64,000 nucleotides of DNA, taken from positions 4,240,005 through 4,304,004 of the forward strand of contig JAJKFH010003504.1 in the NCBI GenBank assembly GCA_023333565.1, in the 5' to 3' direction. Within the stretch, counting starts at the first letter, position 1, and each line of letters starts with the position of its first letter. Source of the stretch: Puffinus mauretanicus. Taxonomy: Eukaryota; Chordata; Aves; Procellariiformes; Procellariidae. This document shows positions 24,101 through 38,430 of this stretch, piece after piece. The translations under genes were made by a program, and so were the position numbers. The notes below the pieces were generated by a model. The model had not been told where the DNA came from. It saw nothing but the letters and a program-made list of their open reading frames with translations, and ran no database searches.

Positions 24101-26805
24101 ATTGGTTTGCGTTTCTTTTCTTGGCAACTAATAACCTCTCTTCGCCCCCCCACAAAATTGGGTAAGCACTGAGTGAGACTTCCCAGGTACAATACACGAG
24201 TTGCAGATAATGAGAATCACACAGAAAGCACCACGTTTGCATTTCTTCGTTACATTTATTACACTTAAAGCATCAATGAAGACCGTACGTGCTCTTGGGA
24301 GCAGGTCTGTCCTCTCATGCCTGCCCCAACGCCAGCAAAATAAGGTCCAAGCATGGTTACAAACATCATCCCCTTCACCCTCAACACAAATGCACTACTG
24401 GGACAGATCCAGATCCTGGTGGCACTGGATCCATCAGGCTGAGATGCTGATGGTGAAAGGACGTGGCTCGGGTTTCTTGCAAACAGCAGGAGAGCAGGGA
24501 ATTATGAGGAAGGATTTGAAGTGTCACGAGATATGTTTTCGATATTTACAGGGATTTCTCTGACTGTTGAGAGGGAGGCCCTCCCACGCAAAAGCAGAAG
24601 TGTGATGGAGAGGATCTTTACTTTCCCAGGAAGGGCTGAAATAGCCATTATGAGCTTGTCCTTTGCAAGAGGACAAATGACCCCAATTGCACACTAAGGC
24701 ACACTGGGAACCACTTCAGGATTAGGACAAAATGAGAGATGTTCCTTTTTAAAACCAGAAGTAGGAGAGTAAAATGTCAGAGCTTTGGACAAAACCCTCA
24801 AACGCCAAACAAGCTTCACAAAACAGCCCGTACATCAGTCCTTCAGTTCCTGAGAATATCCCACGCTCCCAGCAACGTGCACCTCTCGCACATGAGAAAC
24901 CCAGCTAATTTCAGCGTACAACTTTTTCCAATGTATCCCTATGTGTCACAACATATATTAAGATTCAATTAATCCAGCCTCCCTTTAAAAAGGGCACACA
25001 AATTACAAGCCCTTCCTGCCTAGGAGGAGATAGATGCTGATTACAGGAAGGTGTTCTCCATAACAATTCTCTCCCTAAATCATACCAATTGCCTTGTCCA
25101 TTTGAAAGGTGCATTTGCAATATCAGAAGAAAGAAGACCCTTATTATTAGCAACGTCTGAACCACTAGCCATCAAAGTTGTTTGCACACAGGACATGTTA
25201 TTTTTTTTCTGCATAGCACTGCTTGAATCCCCGTAACACCTTCCCAGACGAAGTGCCATTAACATGCAAATGAAAAGGTCACACTCCTCCTTCGTGCAGT
25301 CCTACCCAAGATGGTACACAATTAAAGTCATAAGCGAAGGTAATGAACGGATCAAAACAAGACAGGTTGGTTACACACGTCACAGTAATGCTTGCAGATC
25401 AGTCTCTCCTCTAATTACCGCAGTATTTCCAGGAGGAATCGATTACAGCATATGGATGAATGGGATCCTAAAACTGAAAAATGTACTGGATTAAACATTA
25501 ATGCAGTCATTGACTGTTATCAATATATATATTTAATGGAGGCTGGGGCCTAGCAAAATATAGAACTGATGGGGTTTTAAATATCTAGAAAGACCAGAGT
25601 CCTGGACATAGAGGCTTTAAAATAGTCCCAGCAACACGACATACCAAAAAAATAAATTCATTCACCAGGCTATAATTATACTTTGTGTTTTGTTTTTATT
25701 GTAAAGATTGGTGTAAGCATATAGCCAGGCAGGAAGCCAAGCCTCAAACTGTGCTCTATTGACTGCTGAGGTCTCCATTAGCCCAGGGTGCTCCAAACAG
25801 AAATACTGGTTTGCCCAGACCAAGCCTAAAGATGATACAATGCAACCTCTTCTCCACACCAGGCAAGCCTTGGATGAGCACTGCCAAACAAGCATCTGAA
25901 TTCAGCAAGCTCCCCTCTCCTTAAAGCATTATATACACTTTAACCCTATTTCCTAAGGAAAACAAGCTTTTGCAATCATCTAGCCTGGCCAACAGGCTCA
26001 AAAGTTACTGAAGAAAAGACTGTTTCAGCAAAATTACAAATTACAATACAATTTCTACAATTCTTGTGACCAACAGGCAGCTGGGATGAGCTTCAAATCA
26101 GCATCTGCACTGTAACTAAGTTGGGCTGACCCTTGCCCTTGCCATTTTTGTTTGACTGCAGCTGGCTGGTTGCACAGGACACAAATGCCTGTCCACGAAG
26201 AATACACGTAGCAGCCATGCATTTCTTCTCTAGATGTTCCTGTCGTAGCTTCCAGTTGTAGCTGCTCATTTGTGTTACCCAGTTTCTGGACCTCTCTGTC
26301 TTGGTTTTTAGCGGTTCCGAGCACTTGAAGCTTCAGCACTCGGCCACCAGAGTTGAAAGTGCTCAAAACCTCTGCAAACATGTTCCTGTGTGGGACACAA
26401 AAGCTGATGAACCTCTCATTAATAAATGATTTGACAACTTGAGCCTTGTGTCTAGTCTATTAAAGTAGTAATGTGTGATACTGGTCTGGCAGATTACATT
26501 GTACGCGGTAGCTCCACAAAGACAAAACAGTGCCAACTAAAATGTCCAAGTTAGTCTTATACAAGGTCTGGCCTCCCTATCCAAACTGAGACAAGCATCT
26601 CTAAGCACTTCTGAATCTGCCATCTCTCTCCAGCGAAGGTATCTCGGACCTATAATAACAACATTGAACTTTAGACAACTCAACTTAGGTGCCTACGATT
26701 CAGGGGAGAAGCCAAGGCTCCATCAGTCAGTGAACAAACTCAACTGAACACAACGAATCCTTAGCCAACATCTTTGCAAAGGTATTTATACTTTCTGAAA
26801 GGATT

Positions 26806-27494
26806 TAGAATCATAGAATCATTTAAGTTGGAAAGGACCTTTAAGATCATCAAGTCCAACCATTACCTAGCACTGCCAAGTCCACCACTAAACCATGTCC
26901 CTAAGCACCACATCTACACGTCTTTTTAAACACCTCCAGGGATGGTGACTCAACCACTTCCCTGAGCAGCCTGGTCCAATGCTTGACAACCCTTTCGGGG
27001 AAGACATTTTTCCTAATGTCCAATCTAAACCTCCCTTGGCGCAACTTGAGGCCATTTCCTCTCGTCCTATCGCAAGTTACTTGGGAGAAGAGACCAACAC
27101 CCACCTCACTACAACCTCCCTTCAGGTAGCTGTAGAGCACAATGAGGTCTCCCCTCAGCCTCCTCTTCTCCAGGCTAAACACCCAGTTCCCTCAGCCGCT
27201 CCTCATAGACTTTGCTCCAGGTTTCACCAGCTTCGGTTCTCTGGACACGCTCCAGCACCTCCATGTCCTTCTTGTAGTGAGGGGGTGAACTGAACACAGG
27301 ATTCGAGGTGCAGCCTCACCAGCCAGCCGAGTACAGGGGCACGATCACCTCCCTGCTCCTGCTGGCCACACTATTTCTGATACAGGCCAGGATGCCATTG
27401 GCCTTCTTGGCCACCTGGGCACACTGCTGGCTCATGTTCAGCCGGCTGTCAACCAGCACCCCCAGGTCCTTTTCTTCCAGGCAGCTTTCCAGCC
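26806..27494 (-). mobile_element. CR1 LINE copy 4, 3' fragment
   Basis: The 3' end is at about 26806 (TAGAATCATAGAATCATTT). The minus strand encodes the CR1 ORF2 C-terminus ([55 protein letters not shown]). Several small indels between 27180 and 27330 break the frame. Similarity to copies 1 and 2 ends abruptly at 27494 within what would be the LESCPEE codons, which is the 5' truncation point. Confidence 0.92.
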
Positions 27495-29803
27495 CTTAAG
27501 GGTTAATGGGACTTCAGTTTGAGTGTAAGTTATCTGCGTTATACTTTCAAGTCTTTTGGATGTACAGAGCAAACTCCAAGTGACTGTGCCTTTTGCCTCC
27601 GAGAGAGGAGGACATGACACAGTCAGTCATACCAGGCTGAGAAACCACTGAAATCACATCGTTGTACCACAGTATTTGAATGAAGACCTCCAGAAACACA
27701 CACGTCCTGCAAAAAAGAAACCCCTGGGAGCTAGCAGGGCTCTTTCTGCTCGGCTGGAATTGAACCAATATCGCAGCACTGTGGGAGTGCAACAAAAACG
27801 CCATGTTTCACATGAGAGTCACTTGATCTCTAGGAATTGCTGATCAGATCAAAGCTAAAAATCACAATTCAGGTGGTGTCATTTTGTCTTCCTATTCCCC
27901 TGCCTGTGTCACCTCCACCGCTTGCAGTATTACTTCTCTTTTTTGCTATCCTCTCGCATACGGCTGCCAGCTGCATTGCGATATCCATCACGCAGCACCT
28001 CACTGATAGCTGGTAGCTGCTAAGGCAATATTTACACTATGATTTGCGTTACAGTTTATAAAATTCTTTGGAGCTCTTCCAAAGGAAAAGCCCCACGTAA
28101 ATTGAAGTTATTATTGTCATCTACAGGCTAAGTCCAGCTAAGAATTTGCTAGCGTTCACTGTGGAGACTGCGGATGTTTGAAATACTGATCAACGTGCAG
28201 CAGAGAGGCTGAGTAATAAACTTCATTAACATTGCCCGTAACACTTTTCTTCAGCGGCGTGCAATAAATCACCGATGAATATTCAAGACATCCCTCTGAG
28301 GTTATCTCCATTTTACAGATAGGCAACAAAGGAGGCAGAAAGTTTGCCTATAAACACAAAACAGATGCAGAATTCAATTGTCTTGCCCTCGAAGTCCAAA
28401 ATATGTCTTTCTAGACAAAACTGCAAATTACATAGATTGATTTGCAGTGAAATTAAGGAGCCTGTCGTTCCCCAAAATCAGTAATGGCTATTCCCCCCCC
28501 AGGTTACAGCACTGGTTACTCACATTGCAGTAACACCTACAGATTGCAGAGAACTGCAGATTCTCACTGGGCAAGGTAGGGACTAACAGATAAAAGCCCG
28601 AACCCAAAGACCTTATTATAGATAATAAAATCCAATCTATACATAAATACAGGAACTGTCAAAAAGAGTGAATGACTCAAAAACTGCATCAGAGGCTGAA
28701 CTAGGAATGGACCAGTCCTCCAGAGTGTCGGACACACATAACAAAATTCATTAACTGAGCATCACCCAACATTGCCCAGGTGATATATTTAAAGCCTTCT
28801 TCTGTATCTCCAAGAACTGATGTCATCAAGCAAAATGAGGAATACTGTGAAAGATGTCTTAACAAGATGGAAAGAATTTTTACGTAGTTTCACACATTTT
28901 CCAGCAAGGAGTTTGACATTTAAGCAGGGTGCCCTGGTTACTAATGGCTACTCTACGAATTGATGCAACACGCTCACCGTCATGATGACTGACAGCTGCA
29001 GTAAACAAACAATATTTCATGCCAGGTTTTTCCTCCCTGTGGCAACAGCTTTTGTAAAACCGCAAAACTTAATGAGACACTTTATTTAATATTTATTTCA
29101 CAATCAGCCTCCTTTATTCTAACAGAATTAGCCTCAGCCCACAACGAATATTTTCCTTGGTTATTTCATTCTGCAAGTCAATACTCAATTTATTTTGAAT
29201 TTCTTCAGTTCTGATTTTCTAACTAGGGGGATTTGTTTTAAAGACGCTTTTATTATTATTATTGAATACCAGCTAACAACCTGCATGGCTGCAAAGTGAA
29301 TCAGCCTGGGAACACCGTCCAAAAAAAATTAACCTAGCAAAAAAAGAATAATTTTAAGATTGGCTTCAACCAAGCAGTTTCCCCATCCAGAGGCACAACA
29401 GGCTAGAGACAACACTGATATAAATGGGATGGCCATGGACAAAAGACTGAAGGTTTATGATGAGTAAGGTGAAGTTACTAATGACGGAAGCACAAATGTC
29501 TCTGGTCATGCAGCAGCTTGAGAAGGAGCTTTAAAAATCCCCCATACTACCTTCACATCTGCAGTAGAAAGTTCATGAATGGTCCATAACAACCATGTAT
29601 AATGGCACAGGACGGGAATCTCAAGCATCTACAGCACAGGGATGTCCAACATGACCCAGCAGACGCTTCTCACAGGCCATGCATTTGAAGACACTTCTGT
29701 CAATGCTTCCTGGTGACATTCAGGGACCAACCACCTGCACAGCTAGGTGCAAGTGCACCAAGACACAGTTTTCCTGCAGAACTGTGACAACAGAACTGCT
29801 ACT

Positions 29804-29821
29804 TTAAAAAAAAAAAAAAAA
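29804..29821. repeat. Poly-A tract
   Basis: About 17 consecutive A in intron 1, with no retrocopy recognised next to it. Confidence 0.85.
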
Positions 29822-32549
29822 CGAAAGAGATTTCCTAGTAGAGGGAAACACTCTACATTAACAAAAGCAGTTTCCAAGGTTTACAAACGTAATGGAAATA
29901 CTGAGAAGTACCTCAGGATCACAATATGGATATATTTAAGTTTGTTTTCCAGTTTTAGGGGGAGGCAAAAGAGACTTCAGAATTTGAGGTTAGTGACTGC
30001 TAAAAAGACACAGTTTGTTTCTGCATCGAATATACACTACATCCCTGCAAGAGATGGTCAGCACACGGCAACACCCAACAGCAGGTCACAACGCAGGAGG
30101 AAACCTCATTCCTACAGACACCACAAAGCAGTTTCCAACCGAGCCGCACACTCACACCTCCCTCTCCTAAATAGTCGAGCAGAAATCCTGGAGCTAAGAG
30201 CTTGACTCTAGAGGTTCCCCTTTGCCTGCTGAAATTAAAGAGTTAACAGAAACCTGGGTTTATTTGGGAGTTTTCTATGCACGCGCACACATCCATCCAT
30301 CTATCTGCCCGAGCAAAACGCTACTACCATATTTTAGAAATGTGAATACTGCTGGCTTGAAGAAAATGGGCACAGTTCCCTTTTTAGAAGGAACAAATTG
30401 TTCAGAACAAGGACAAATGCAATAGAGAAATCAGGCACCGACTTTGCTTGTGATGTTTCAAGCTTCTGGTACATGCAGCTCGGATACAGTCTCCGCATGA
30501 TTTTTATTTTTTATAGATCCAACATTTTTCAAGAATCACCCCATAACTACCTAATGCTCTCAAGAGCAAATATTTACAGTGGAGATTTTTATATTATCAG
30601 ATACGTAAGAAATTAGAGCGCGCTGCGATCTTCTGTTGGCTACAGACAGGAGACAGCTATTGCCCGCAGGGCCGGAGTAATTGCAAAGGTGCAGATAGTC
30701 GCTTCACTTGAGCAGATTTTAGATAGAAAACACGAAATTAGCTGCAAACAGCGTTAAAATGATCCCTTTAGAGTAAAAGCACTTTTCTGTAGTTATGCCA
30801 CAGAAACAGAGATTACAGAAGAGGAGCAGAGCCCAAACCCATCATCACACAGGTTGAACTTGCAGCTACATCTCCGGTCAACCAGGACGTGGAACCCGAT
30901 ACTGGAAGCAGCCATCCCGGGGCCCTCAGCAGCCCAGAGACGTACGGAAATCCCAAACCTGCCCTTAAGCTCCTGTGAAAGCTACAGATTACTCCAGTCT
31001 TCACTGGGGTTTTAATTAAACTCATTACTGCTGGTTTATCTGAGTTAATACCTTTTCTCCACAGGACACGCTGCACCATGAACTTCAGGGGAGATGCAAG
31101 ACTAAAAAGGCTAATGTTAGTTCTCTTAACCTATTTCCTGATACACAAAAATGAACTGATACTCCCACAGCAATTTCGGGATGAAAGAGAAAGGCTACCT
31201 GATTCCCACCTCCAAATATTACTCGTCTCAGGATGGAATAATCCAGTTTCTCCAGAGGATCTAACAGGAATACCAAATAACTCAACCGTACATTTATTTT
31301 TCAGGTATTTGAGTAAATAGCTCTAAAGCAAGAACAAAGAAAAGGATTATTTTTTTAAGGGGCAGTCATCTCCTCTCTCAGTTAATCAAGTTCAGTAGCC
31401 ATTATAATAAAGCTTGAATCTCCAGTGTTGGAGAAGATGGAATTTAAAACTTCCTTCTGCCAGCAGAAAGCAACAGGAAAATAAGACCACACAGCACGGA
31501 GACCCCTTAGGGGATTTCTTGAGGTCACCAACAAGAATTCAGGTTGTCTGAGAAATAAATTTATATGCAAGTTTGTCTTACTATGTTTTTAAGAAAGGAT
31601 GTTCTTTTAAGTAAATATTCCCATGCTGCAGGCACAACTGTCATGAAACCACCATGCACTGGACCCTGGAAGCATAAGAGATGGCACCATGGAGAACTTC
31701 TCACTAATTAGACATGAAGCTAGCTTCCTTTAAAAACTTGTTAGATAAAAAGGCTTGACTGATCTATTCCCCGTTACTGTGAGTTCAGGCAACGAAATTT
31801 AAATCACAGAGAAGTGCTAATGATTATTTTTCAAGTCAGCTTTTCATTACTGAATGCATTCTTTGCAACACAGCAAACCCAAAATCTGGGGGGTTTAGAA
31901 ACATGATTTCTTTTCTAATCCTGGCAATCCCTTTCACTTGTTCTTTGATTGTCAGTAAATCTGAATGTTGGCATTCACCTCTCAACTCAAGGTGTCGATC
32001 TTCATCCTGGATATGGATCTGGGATTTTTCTGGAGCACAGATTTTTTTGTATCTCCCACCACTTTTGTATCCATGGATGAATGGGTATTTGGAGCAAAAG
32101 AGTCACCGTTGAAAAGACAGGAGGGCTTGACAAGCTCCTATGCCTTAAGTTTCATCCGCTGCAGGGCAGAGCACAGGCGGGCTCATTTGCTAATAAGATA
32201 TACATTATTCTTTCCACCCAACATCCTTAGTTACCTGTTCCCTATTGGCATCACATCTTCTTCAGACTAGAGTCTCCATGTATGCCCATTCACAGCATTT
32301 CCTGGATTCATTTGTAGTCGGGAAGTATCCAAGCTCCCAAAGGTTATTGCTGAATATCACTAGATAGAAGAAAAGCGGAGGGGGAAGGGGAGGTGGCTGC
32401 ACTGGAGCAAGGAGAGGCTTCGGCAGATGGAAAACAAGCACAGAGAAAGCGGATGGGAACAACCATGTCAGGAGCTTCCCTCGAGCTGGTTCTGTCTCAG
32501 TAGTGACGCCCCAGGTGAAACATCCCGTATAACCCCGCACAGCTTTGCT

Positions 32550-32990
32550 GGAGGGCAGCAAAGCTGGTGACAGGGCTGGAAGGCATGTCCTGTGGGAGCG
32601 GCTAAGGACTTCGGGTTTGTCTAGTTTGGAGAAAAGGAGGCTGAGGGACGACCTCATCTCTCTCCAGCTTCCTGAGGAGGGGAAGAGGAGAGGGAGGTGC
32701 TGAGCTCTTCTCCCTGGGATCCAGTGATAGGACACGTGGGAATGGTTCAACGCTGCACCAGGGGAGGTTCAGACTGGACATTAGGAAGCATTTCTTTATC
32801 GAGAGGGTGGTCGAACACTGGAACAGGCTTCCTAGAGAGGTGGTTGATGCCCCAAGCCTGTCAGTGTTTAAGAGGCATTTGGACAATGCCCTTAATAACA
32901 GGCTTTAACTTTTGGACAGGCCTGAAGTGGTCAGACAGTTGGACTAGATGATCCTTGTAGGTCCCTTCCAACTGAAAATATTCTATTCTA
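32550..32990 (+). mobile_element. CR1 LINE copy 5, 3' fragment in opposite orientation
   Basis: Plus strand. It starts near GGAGGGCAGCAAAGCTGGTG, continues through GAGCGGCTAAGG and TTTGGAGAAAAGGAGGCTGA ([11 protein letters not shown]), then GACTGGACATTAGGAAGCAT, GTTGGACTAGATGATCC and GGTCCCTTCCAACTG, and ends in ATTCTATTCTA near 32990. It is the only CR1 in intron 1 that lies antisense to RAB30. It has frame breaks and is non-functional. Confidence 0.92.
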
Positions 32991-35900
32991 ACCATTTGAT
33001 TACTCTGGAGAGGGATCCCATACTTCCACAGCCAGGTAAGGGAGCGATCCCTCCTGCTGAAGCGGTAAAAGCTCCTTTTTTTTTGGATGTGAGGGGCTCG
33101 ATCCAAAACATTCTGAAAAGCACCCACAACTGATTGCTACTGCAGGATGTGAGAGTCCTGTACAGTCAGATTCGTTTTCTTCACTGTTCCAAACAGATTG
33201 GCATCAAGGCTCAGCAGCAGCCTACGGGACGGTAGTTCCATGGCAATTCCCTTTTGCAAATAATAGGCTGGGTTTATATCAAGAAATACTCCCACTTTAA
33301 ATGCATACATGTTGTCCTTTGAGAAACTGACTTTTTGCTTAAGCAAAAAAGCAGAGTTTAGTTTTCGGGAACTTCACCACAGACAAGAAGCAGGACGGCG
33401 CAGCAGTGGGGCGGGCTGCTGGGGCCCTGCATTAAGTTCCTCTCTCCGTGGAGAGCATCTTTAGCAGGACAGTTAACCAAGCACCGCTTGACTTCTCTAC
33501 ACTTTGGCATCTCTAACACCTTTTTTTTTTTTCCTCCTTTTAAATTCACCCTTCAGGATACAGTCTTTTGAGAAACCATGTGCAAGCTCGTCTTTTTTCA
33601 TGCCAGCACAGCCCTTCCTCTTCTCTCTTCCCTTTCCTATTACTCTTTTCAAGGTCTAAAAGAAAACACTATTCAGATATTTAAAGGTTACAGTTAACTT
33701 TTAGTTCAGCAGTACCTAAAAGAAAGCATTTCTGCTAAAAGGAAAGAAAATAAACAGGGTACCCTGTGATCTTTAAAAGGACAGCAGCAGATTTCCGTGA
33801 GGCTCTATCTATGTTGAGCAAAACAAGACCTTACCGAAGGTTTTCCTCTCTGTTTGTACGAGTATTCCCTAATTATCTCAGGAAACTAATAGCTAGCTTA
33901 GTTTAAACAGGTGGTTTAAATTTTGCCTTGAGTGTATTCAGGAGCAGTGCACCTCTGCATAGGGAGAGAAGTGCAGTGTAGTGAGAGCAGTAACTCCAGG
34001 CGAGGCGAGATGACAAATAGCAATTCAGTCTCAAGCTGTTCGCAACCTAAATATCTATCCCCAGCTCAATGCAACAAAGCTCTCTAATGATTTTTATCTA
34101 CGCAGGGTGAAATCAAATGACATTTTAACACAAATCTCACTAATTCCTTATTCAGGGCCAATGTTTAATAGCACACATTAGTTATGAAACTACTGTTAAC
34201 AGCAACAGACTTTCATGTGGTCTTGACGCTGTTTAAATACCGACAATGATTTTAAGGGACAAGTTCATCCTTGTTCTGCCCTAATTAATTCAATGTATTA
34301 GCACCTGAGGAATATTTTACTCAACCCTCCCAATTTAAATTCATGATTTAAGCACAGGCTGAGCAAGAGGCACCAGGGTTATATGACAAACATGACAGAT
34401 CAGTTGTTTCACGCTGTAAGAGAGCCATTAAAAATAAAATGAGGATTTAGTTAGTTATTGACAGAATCACTGGGGGGGCAGGAAGCTAAATGATTTGCTG
34501 CAAAATGAAATTACGGAAACTAGAGAGTCAATCAAAACATTGCCTTAGGTCATCTCATCTGTCCTCCAGCCAAAACAGGGCTGCTGCTGAGCATCTCTGC
34601 CCCAAGGGTTGATGTTTTGGTGTCGGAAACCCATCTGTAATACAGAATGATTTTATTGTCTCCTAAATCTCCTGCTCCGAAGTCCTGCAAGCATCCATGC
34701 AGGCTTTCTGGTTTAAACAGCCTCACCACTGCGAGGTACGCCCACCCGCTGCCACCTCCTGCTCTCCTGCCATGCTAGCCACACTATTGCAATGAATCTC
34801 TCGAACTTTCGCGTTGCCTGGGCGGTTATCTGGCCATATGCACGAACTAGCTCCTAGCACATTCCCCACTCCTGTTTCTGTACTTGCCAAGAGCAAAGCT
34901 TGCACTCAAACTGTTGGTCTTGCCCTAAAAAAAAAAGGCAATATGCCTTAAAATTAGAAAAGGGCTTTATCTAATTCTTAGCTATTATAATTTCGTGTTT
35001 GGCTATATTTTTTGTAAAAATGAGAAAATGCCAACAACCCCATACCCCACGCACAAAAAAACCCAGCTGCAGACACACCTGCCTGGGATATGCCCCAAAG
35101 CTTAGAGCAAGCACCTCAATTTGCCGATTGATGGATGCCAGCTTGGCTATCACAGTGAGGACAGAACAAGAGCAGCTCCAGAGCTAAAACCAGGAGCTCT
35201 GCAGCTTGCATTAGAGAGCCCCAGTGCTCCAGCTCAGGCTGTGAGCAACATCTACCACCCGCAGATGGGCCTGGGAAGACGAGGAGCACACAGCCTAGAT
35301 AGCAAACACAGCGAAGCTCTTTCATGGGAAGGCGACAGAGAGAGGTTCAATTTGCTCACAGATACCTTTCTCCCATTCCTCAATTCTCACCTTCCCTCCC
35401 CATGCCTGTTTGGGAAGCAACTGCTCAGTTCCCCCCAAAGAGCCTTCTTCATCCATCCACCTCTCCCTTCAGAAACTCCAGTTGCCTCACTAGATCCCAA
35501 CTCCAGGCAACAAAAATCACAGTCCTCTCATAGCTCAGCCCTGGAGTAGAGAAGAAAGTGAAGCTTAAGAGGCAGCAAGTCTGTCCCAGCTCTGGCTCTT
35601 CCTGGTTCCCCTCATCTCATCAGTCTTTGGGTCTCCCCATACATGAGGTTGGGAGGCAACCAAGCGTCCCAGGGCCGCTTGAACCTCCTTCTACAACAGT
35701 TCTGGGATGAGCAATTTAATACAGCGCAGGGCACGTAGGTGATGCTGATAAAGCCAGTCTACAAAGATGTGATTTATGGCTTTACTAAGAAACCAATCAA
35801 TGGCATCAAACTTGATTAACAACAGGACTAAAACACAAGAAAACCGTACAGGGTGTGACCACGAGACCATCTAGCCCTGAACCCCCTTTCAGACACTGGA

Positions 35901-38276
35901 CACTAGTAAGAAATTGAGGAAGAAGTAAAAGACCAGAGGAAATATTTAGTGCTGCCTTCCTGGGATAGTCTCTTTGCTTCCAGCAATGGCATCTCAGCGA
36001 CTTCTTGAATCATGGTAAACGCATACATTGCATTTAGATCTTTGCAGGATCAGGACTCAAATTACTCAAGAGGAAGGGCCCCTCAGCTCATCTGTGCTTT
36101 TTCACAGCAATCACTCATCTATTGAGTGATTTGCAGCTTTTGGTCCATTTTTATGCGCCTGTATTTCTGTTGCTGCAAGGCAAAATTTCATCTTATTAAT
36201 AGTGTAGATTTCTGAGCTACATTTTTAATCCACTTCTTGCAGTAGTATAATATAGCTTGAAAACACTAGCATGCAAGACAACATTGTCACAAGCCTAAAT
36301 TCAATAAATCTGATAATTTGGAAAAATAATAACACAAGCATAAATACCAATACATATTCGGAAAGATAATATACACATATAAAGATGAAAGCAGAATTAA
36401 AAAGAGGGACATCACAAAAATTCCATTACTTTTAAACTAAAAAAATCCCTGGCCACAGATTAGGGAATGTTCTCCATTAGGAATAGGCTTGTTCTCCACA
36501 ACTTCGGTATCAATATTTCCCAGAGCAATTCCCAGGCTACACTATCAAATTATCACTTCATTTCCAGTGCCTTCTCTCCATAGCTAACAAAATCACTGCT
36601 ATAAAACTTCTCCTTTTACAGTCAAGATGGGAAACCCTCTATTAGATTACCCGTTCCCTCCCTTGTAAAATAAAGAGAAAAATGCCATTCCAGGAAATAA
36701 AAATGTTAAAAAAAGACCAACCAAACAAAGGCAACTCCTGCACGCAGTGTTGTTCTTCCCCTTTGAGTCAGTAACAAGGAGGAAGGAAGGAAAAAACACA
36801 GATAAAATAAATGCAAGGAGGAGGTGTGGATGCAGCATGTTTCTCCCACTTGAAGAGGGGGGGGCTGTGAAACGCCATGCATTGCATATGGACACCCCAA
36901 CCACCGCCTTGGTGTTTACAAACACTTTGATCAAACCAAACAGGGAATTTCATTGTCCCCACTGCACTCATGTCACCCGTCCCCCAGCGCTGAGATTCCA
37001 GGGAGTCTGCCAGAGGACACACAGTGCCAGTTACACAAGAGAAGCGCAGAAGCAAATATGCAGCAGAGGGAAAAGGAAAAAAAAAAAATCAGCTTAGCTG
37101 TACTCTCTTCCTGCTCTCAGAAGAGCCTCCAAGTTAGGCTTTGGAGCAGATTAACTTTAAAGGACACCAAAAGATGCTGACAGATTTGAGGCGAGCAGGA
37201 CCCCTCTGCATGCACACATTTCACTGCCTCCAGCTAAAAATGAGATATCTGGGGTCCATAAGAAATTGCAGTGATAATGTAGTTATAGAAGGGGAAAAAC
37301 CTCCTGACGTTATGCACTAAGGAAAAAAAAAAATCTATTATCTTGCACTATCCGACACTTGTTCAAATAAAGATCTGAACTGCATCTCGCAAACAGCAAG
37401 GAACAGGGGAACAAATAAAAAAGCCACGCTAAAACAAAGCTCTGGTGGACCACAAAGTTTTTGAAAAGTTTAAAATATACACACTTCTTGTATTTATGAT
37501 AAAAGGGAAAAAGACCAGAGTGATAGTTTGGAAGTTGAAATAAACCATCAGGCTGTCCAACCGACAATTTTTAAGACGCATACTCATGACATGACTTGGA
37601 AAAGAAACCTGGACCAACTGCACACAGCCGGAATTGAGAGCGAGTTTGATTCAAATCTCCCCCATTTCCCTGAAAGAGGGGAAGAATAGGGGTGTCAAAA
37701 CACAGAAGCCACACGACGTAGCACACTAGTGCCCAAAAACACATCCTAAAACAGACCTCGCTTATTCGACTTTTTAAAAGCTTCCATTTATTTTTTTTCC
37801 CCCAGGAACCCCGGGTGTCACAGGCGCTCAGCAGCACCTCACGACAGCAATTAAAAATCCATCTTATTTTCCGCTGTTATACAATGCAGAAGGACAAACG
37901 GGACAGGGCTCCCCCCCGGTATCCGCCGTTCAGCACCGCGCTATTTCGGGGCGCCCGGAGCATCCCGAAGTCGCGGGAGTTTCCCGGAGGCTGCGGGACG
38001 CGCAGCGCGGCTGCGGAGGCACCTGCCCGCCGGGCCCGAAGGGCGGGGAGGGGTACGCAGCTCCCCGGTATTTCTCTGGTTTATGGTTTTTGGGTTTTTT
38101 CCCCCCCCTTTTTCAGCAATGCCAGGGAAAGGCGGCGCAGTCCCGCTCGGCAGCGCTTCTCCCCGCTGGGGAACGCACAGTGCGGGGAAGCGCATCGGGA
38201 GATGGTGGGGGTTGGGGGAGGGAGGTAAAAGGGGGAGGAAAAACAGACAAAAAAAGAAGAGGAGCGCAGAACTCAC

Positions 38277-38311
38277 CTGGTTTGGGATTTTTCCTCCCTC
38301 TCCACAACCAT
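38277..38311 (-). other. Predicted uORF start in RAB30 exon 1, overlapping the main start after splicing
   Basis: The only sense ATG I find in predicted exon 1 is at 38311-38309, context TTTTATGG. If the 38277 donor is joined to the acceptor at 3637, this frame reads MVVEREEKSQT, then SCVNEYGRL, and stops at a TGA just past the RAB30 start codon, in a different frame from RAB30. It is a 20-residue upstream ORF overlapping the main initiation codon. The call rests on the assumed direct splice. Confidence 0.4.
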
Positions 38312-38430
38312 AAAACGAGGCGGGAGCCAGCAGCCGGTCACCGGCGATGGGAGAAGGCTGGCAGCCCCGGGCCGCCCCACGACGGGGATAGCGGGGCTAG
38401 GTGCGGTGCAGCCCCCACGCACCCGGGGTT

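Larger units (their letters stand above)
3638..38276 (-). other. RAB30: RAB30 intron 1 (about 34.6 kb)
   Basis: Inferred from the donor GTGAGT at 38276-38271 and the acceptor TTGCAG at 3643-3638. It contains all five clear CR1 copies, several A-runs and an isolated CpG-rich patch. Unannotated parts (3661-4226, 5966-10626, 11691-15960, 16161-26805, 27495-32549, 32991-37900) hold ordinary mixed-composition sequence with no recognisable exon. Conserved non-coding elements may be present but cannot be told from one sequence. Confidence 0.7.
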
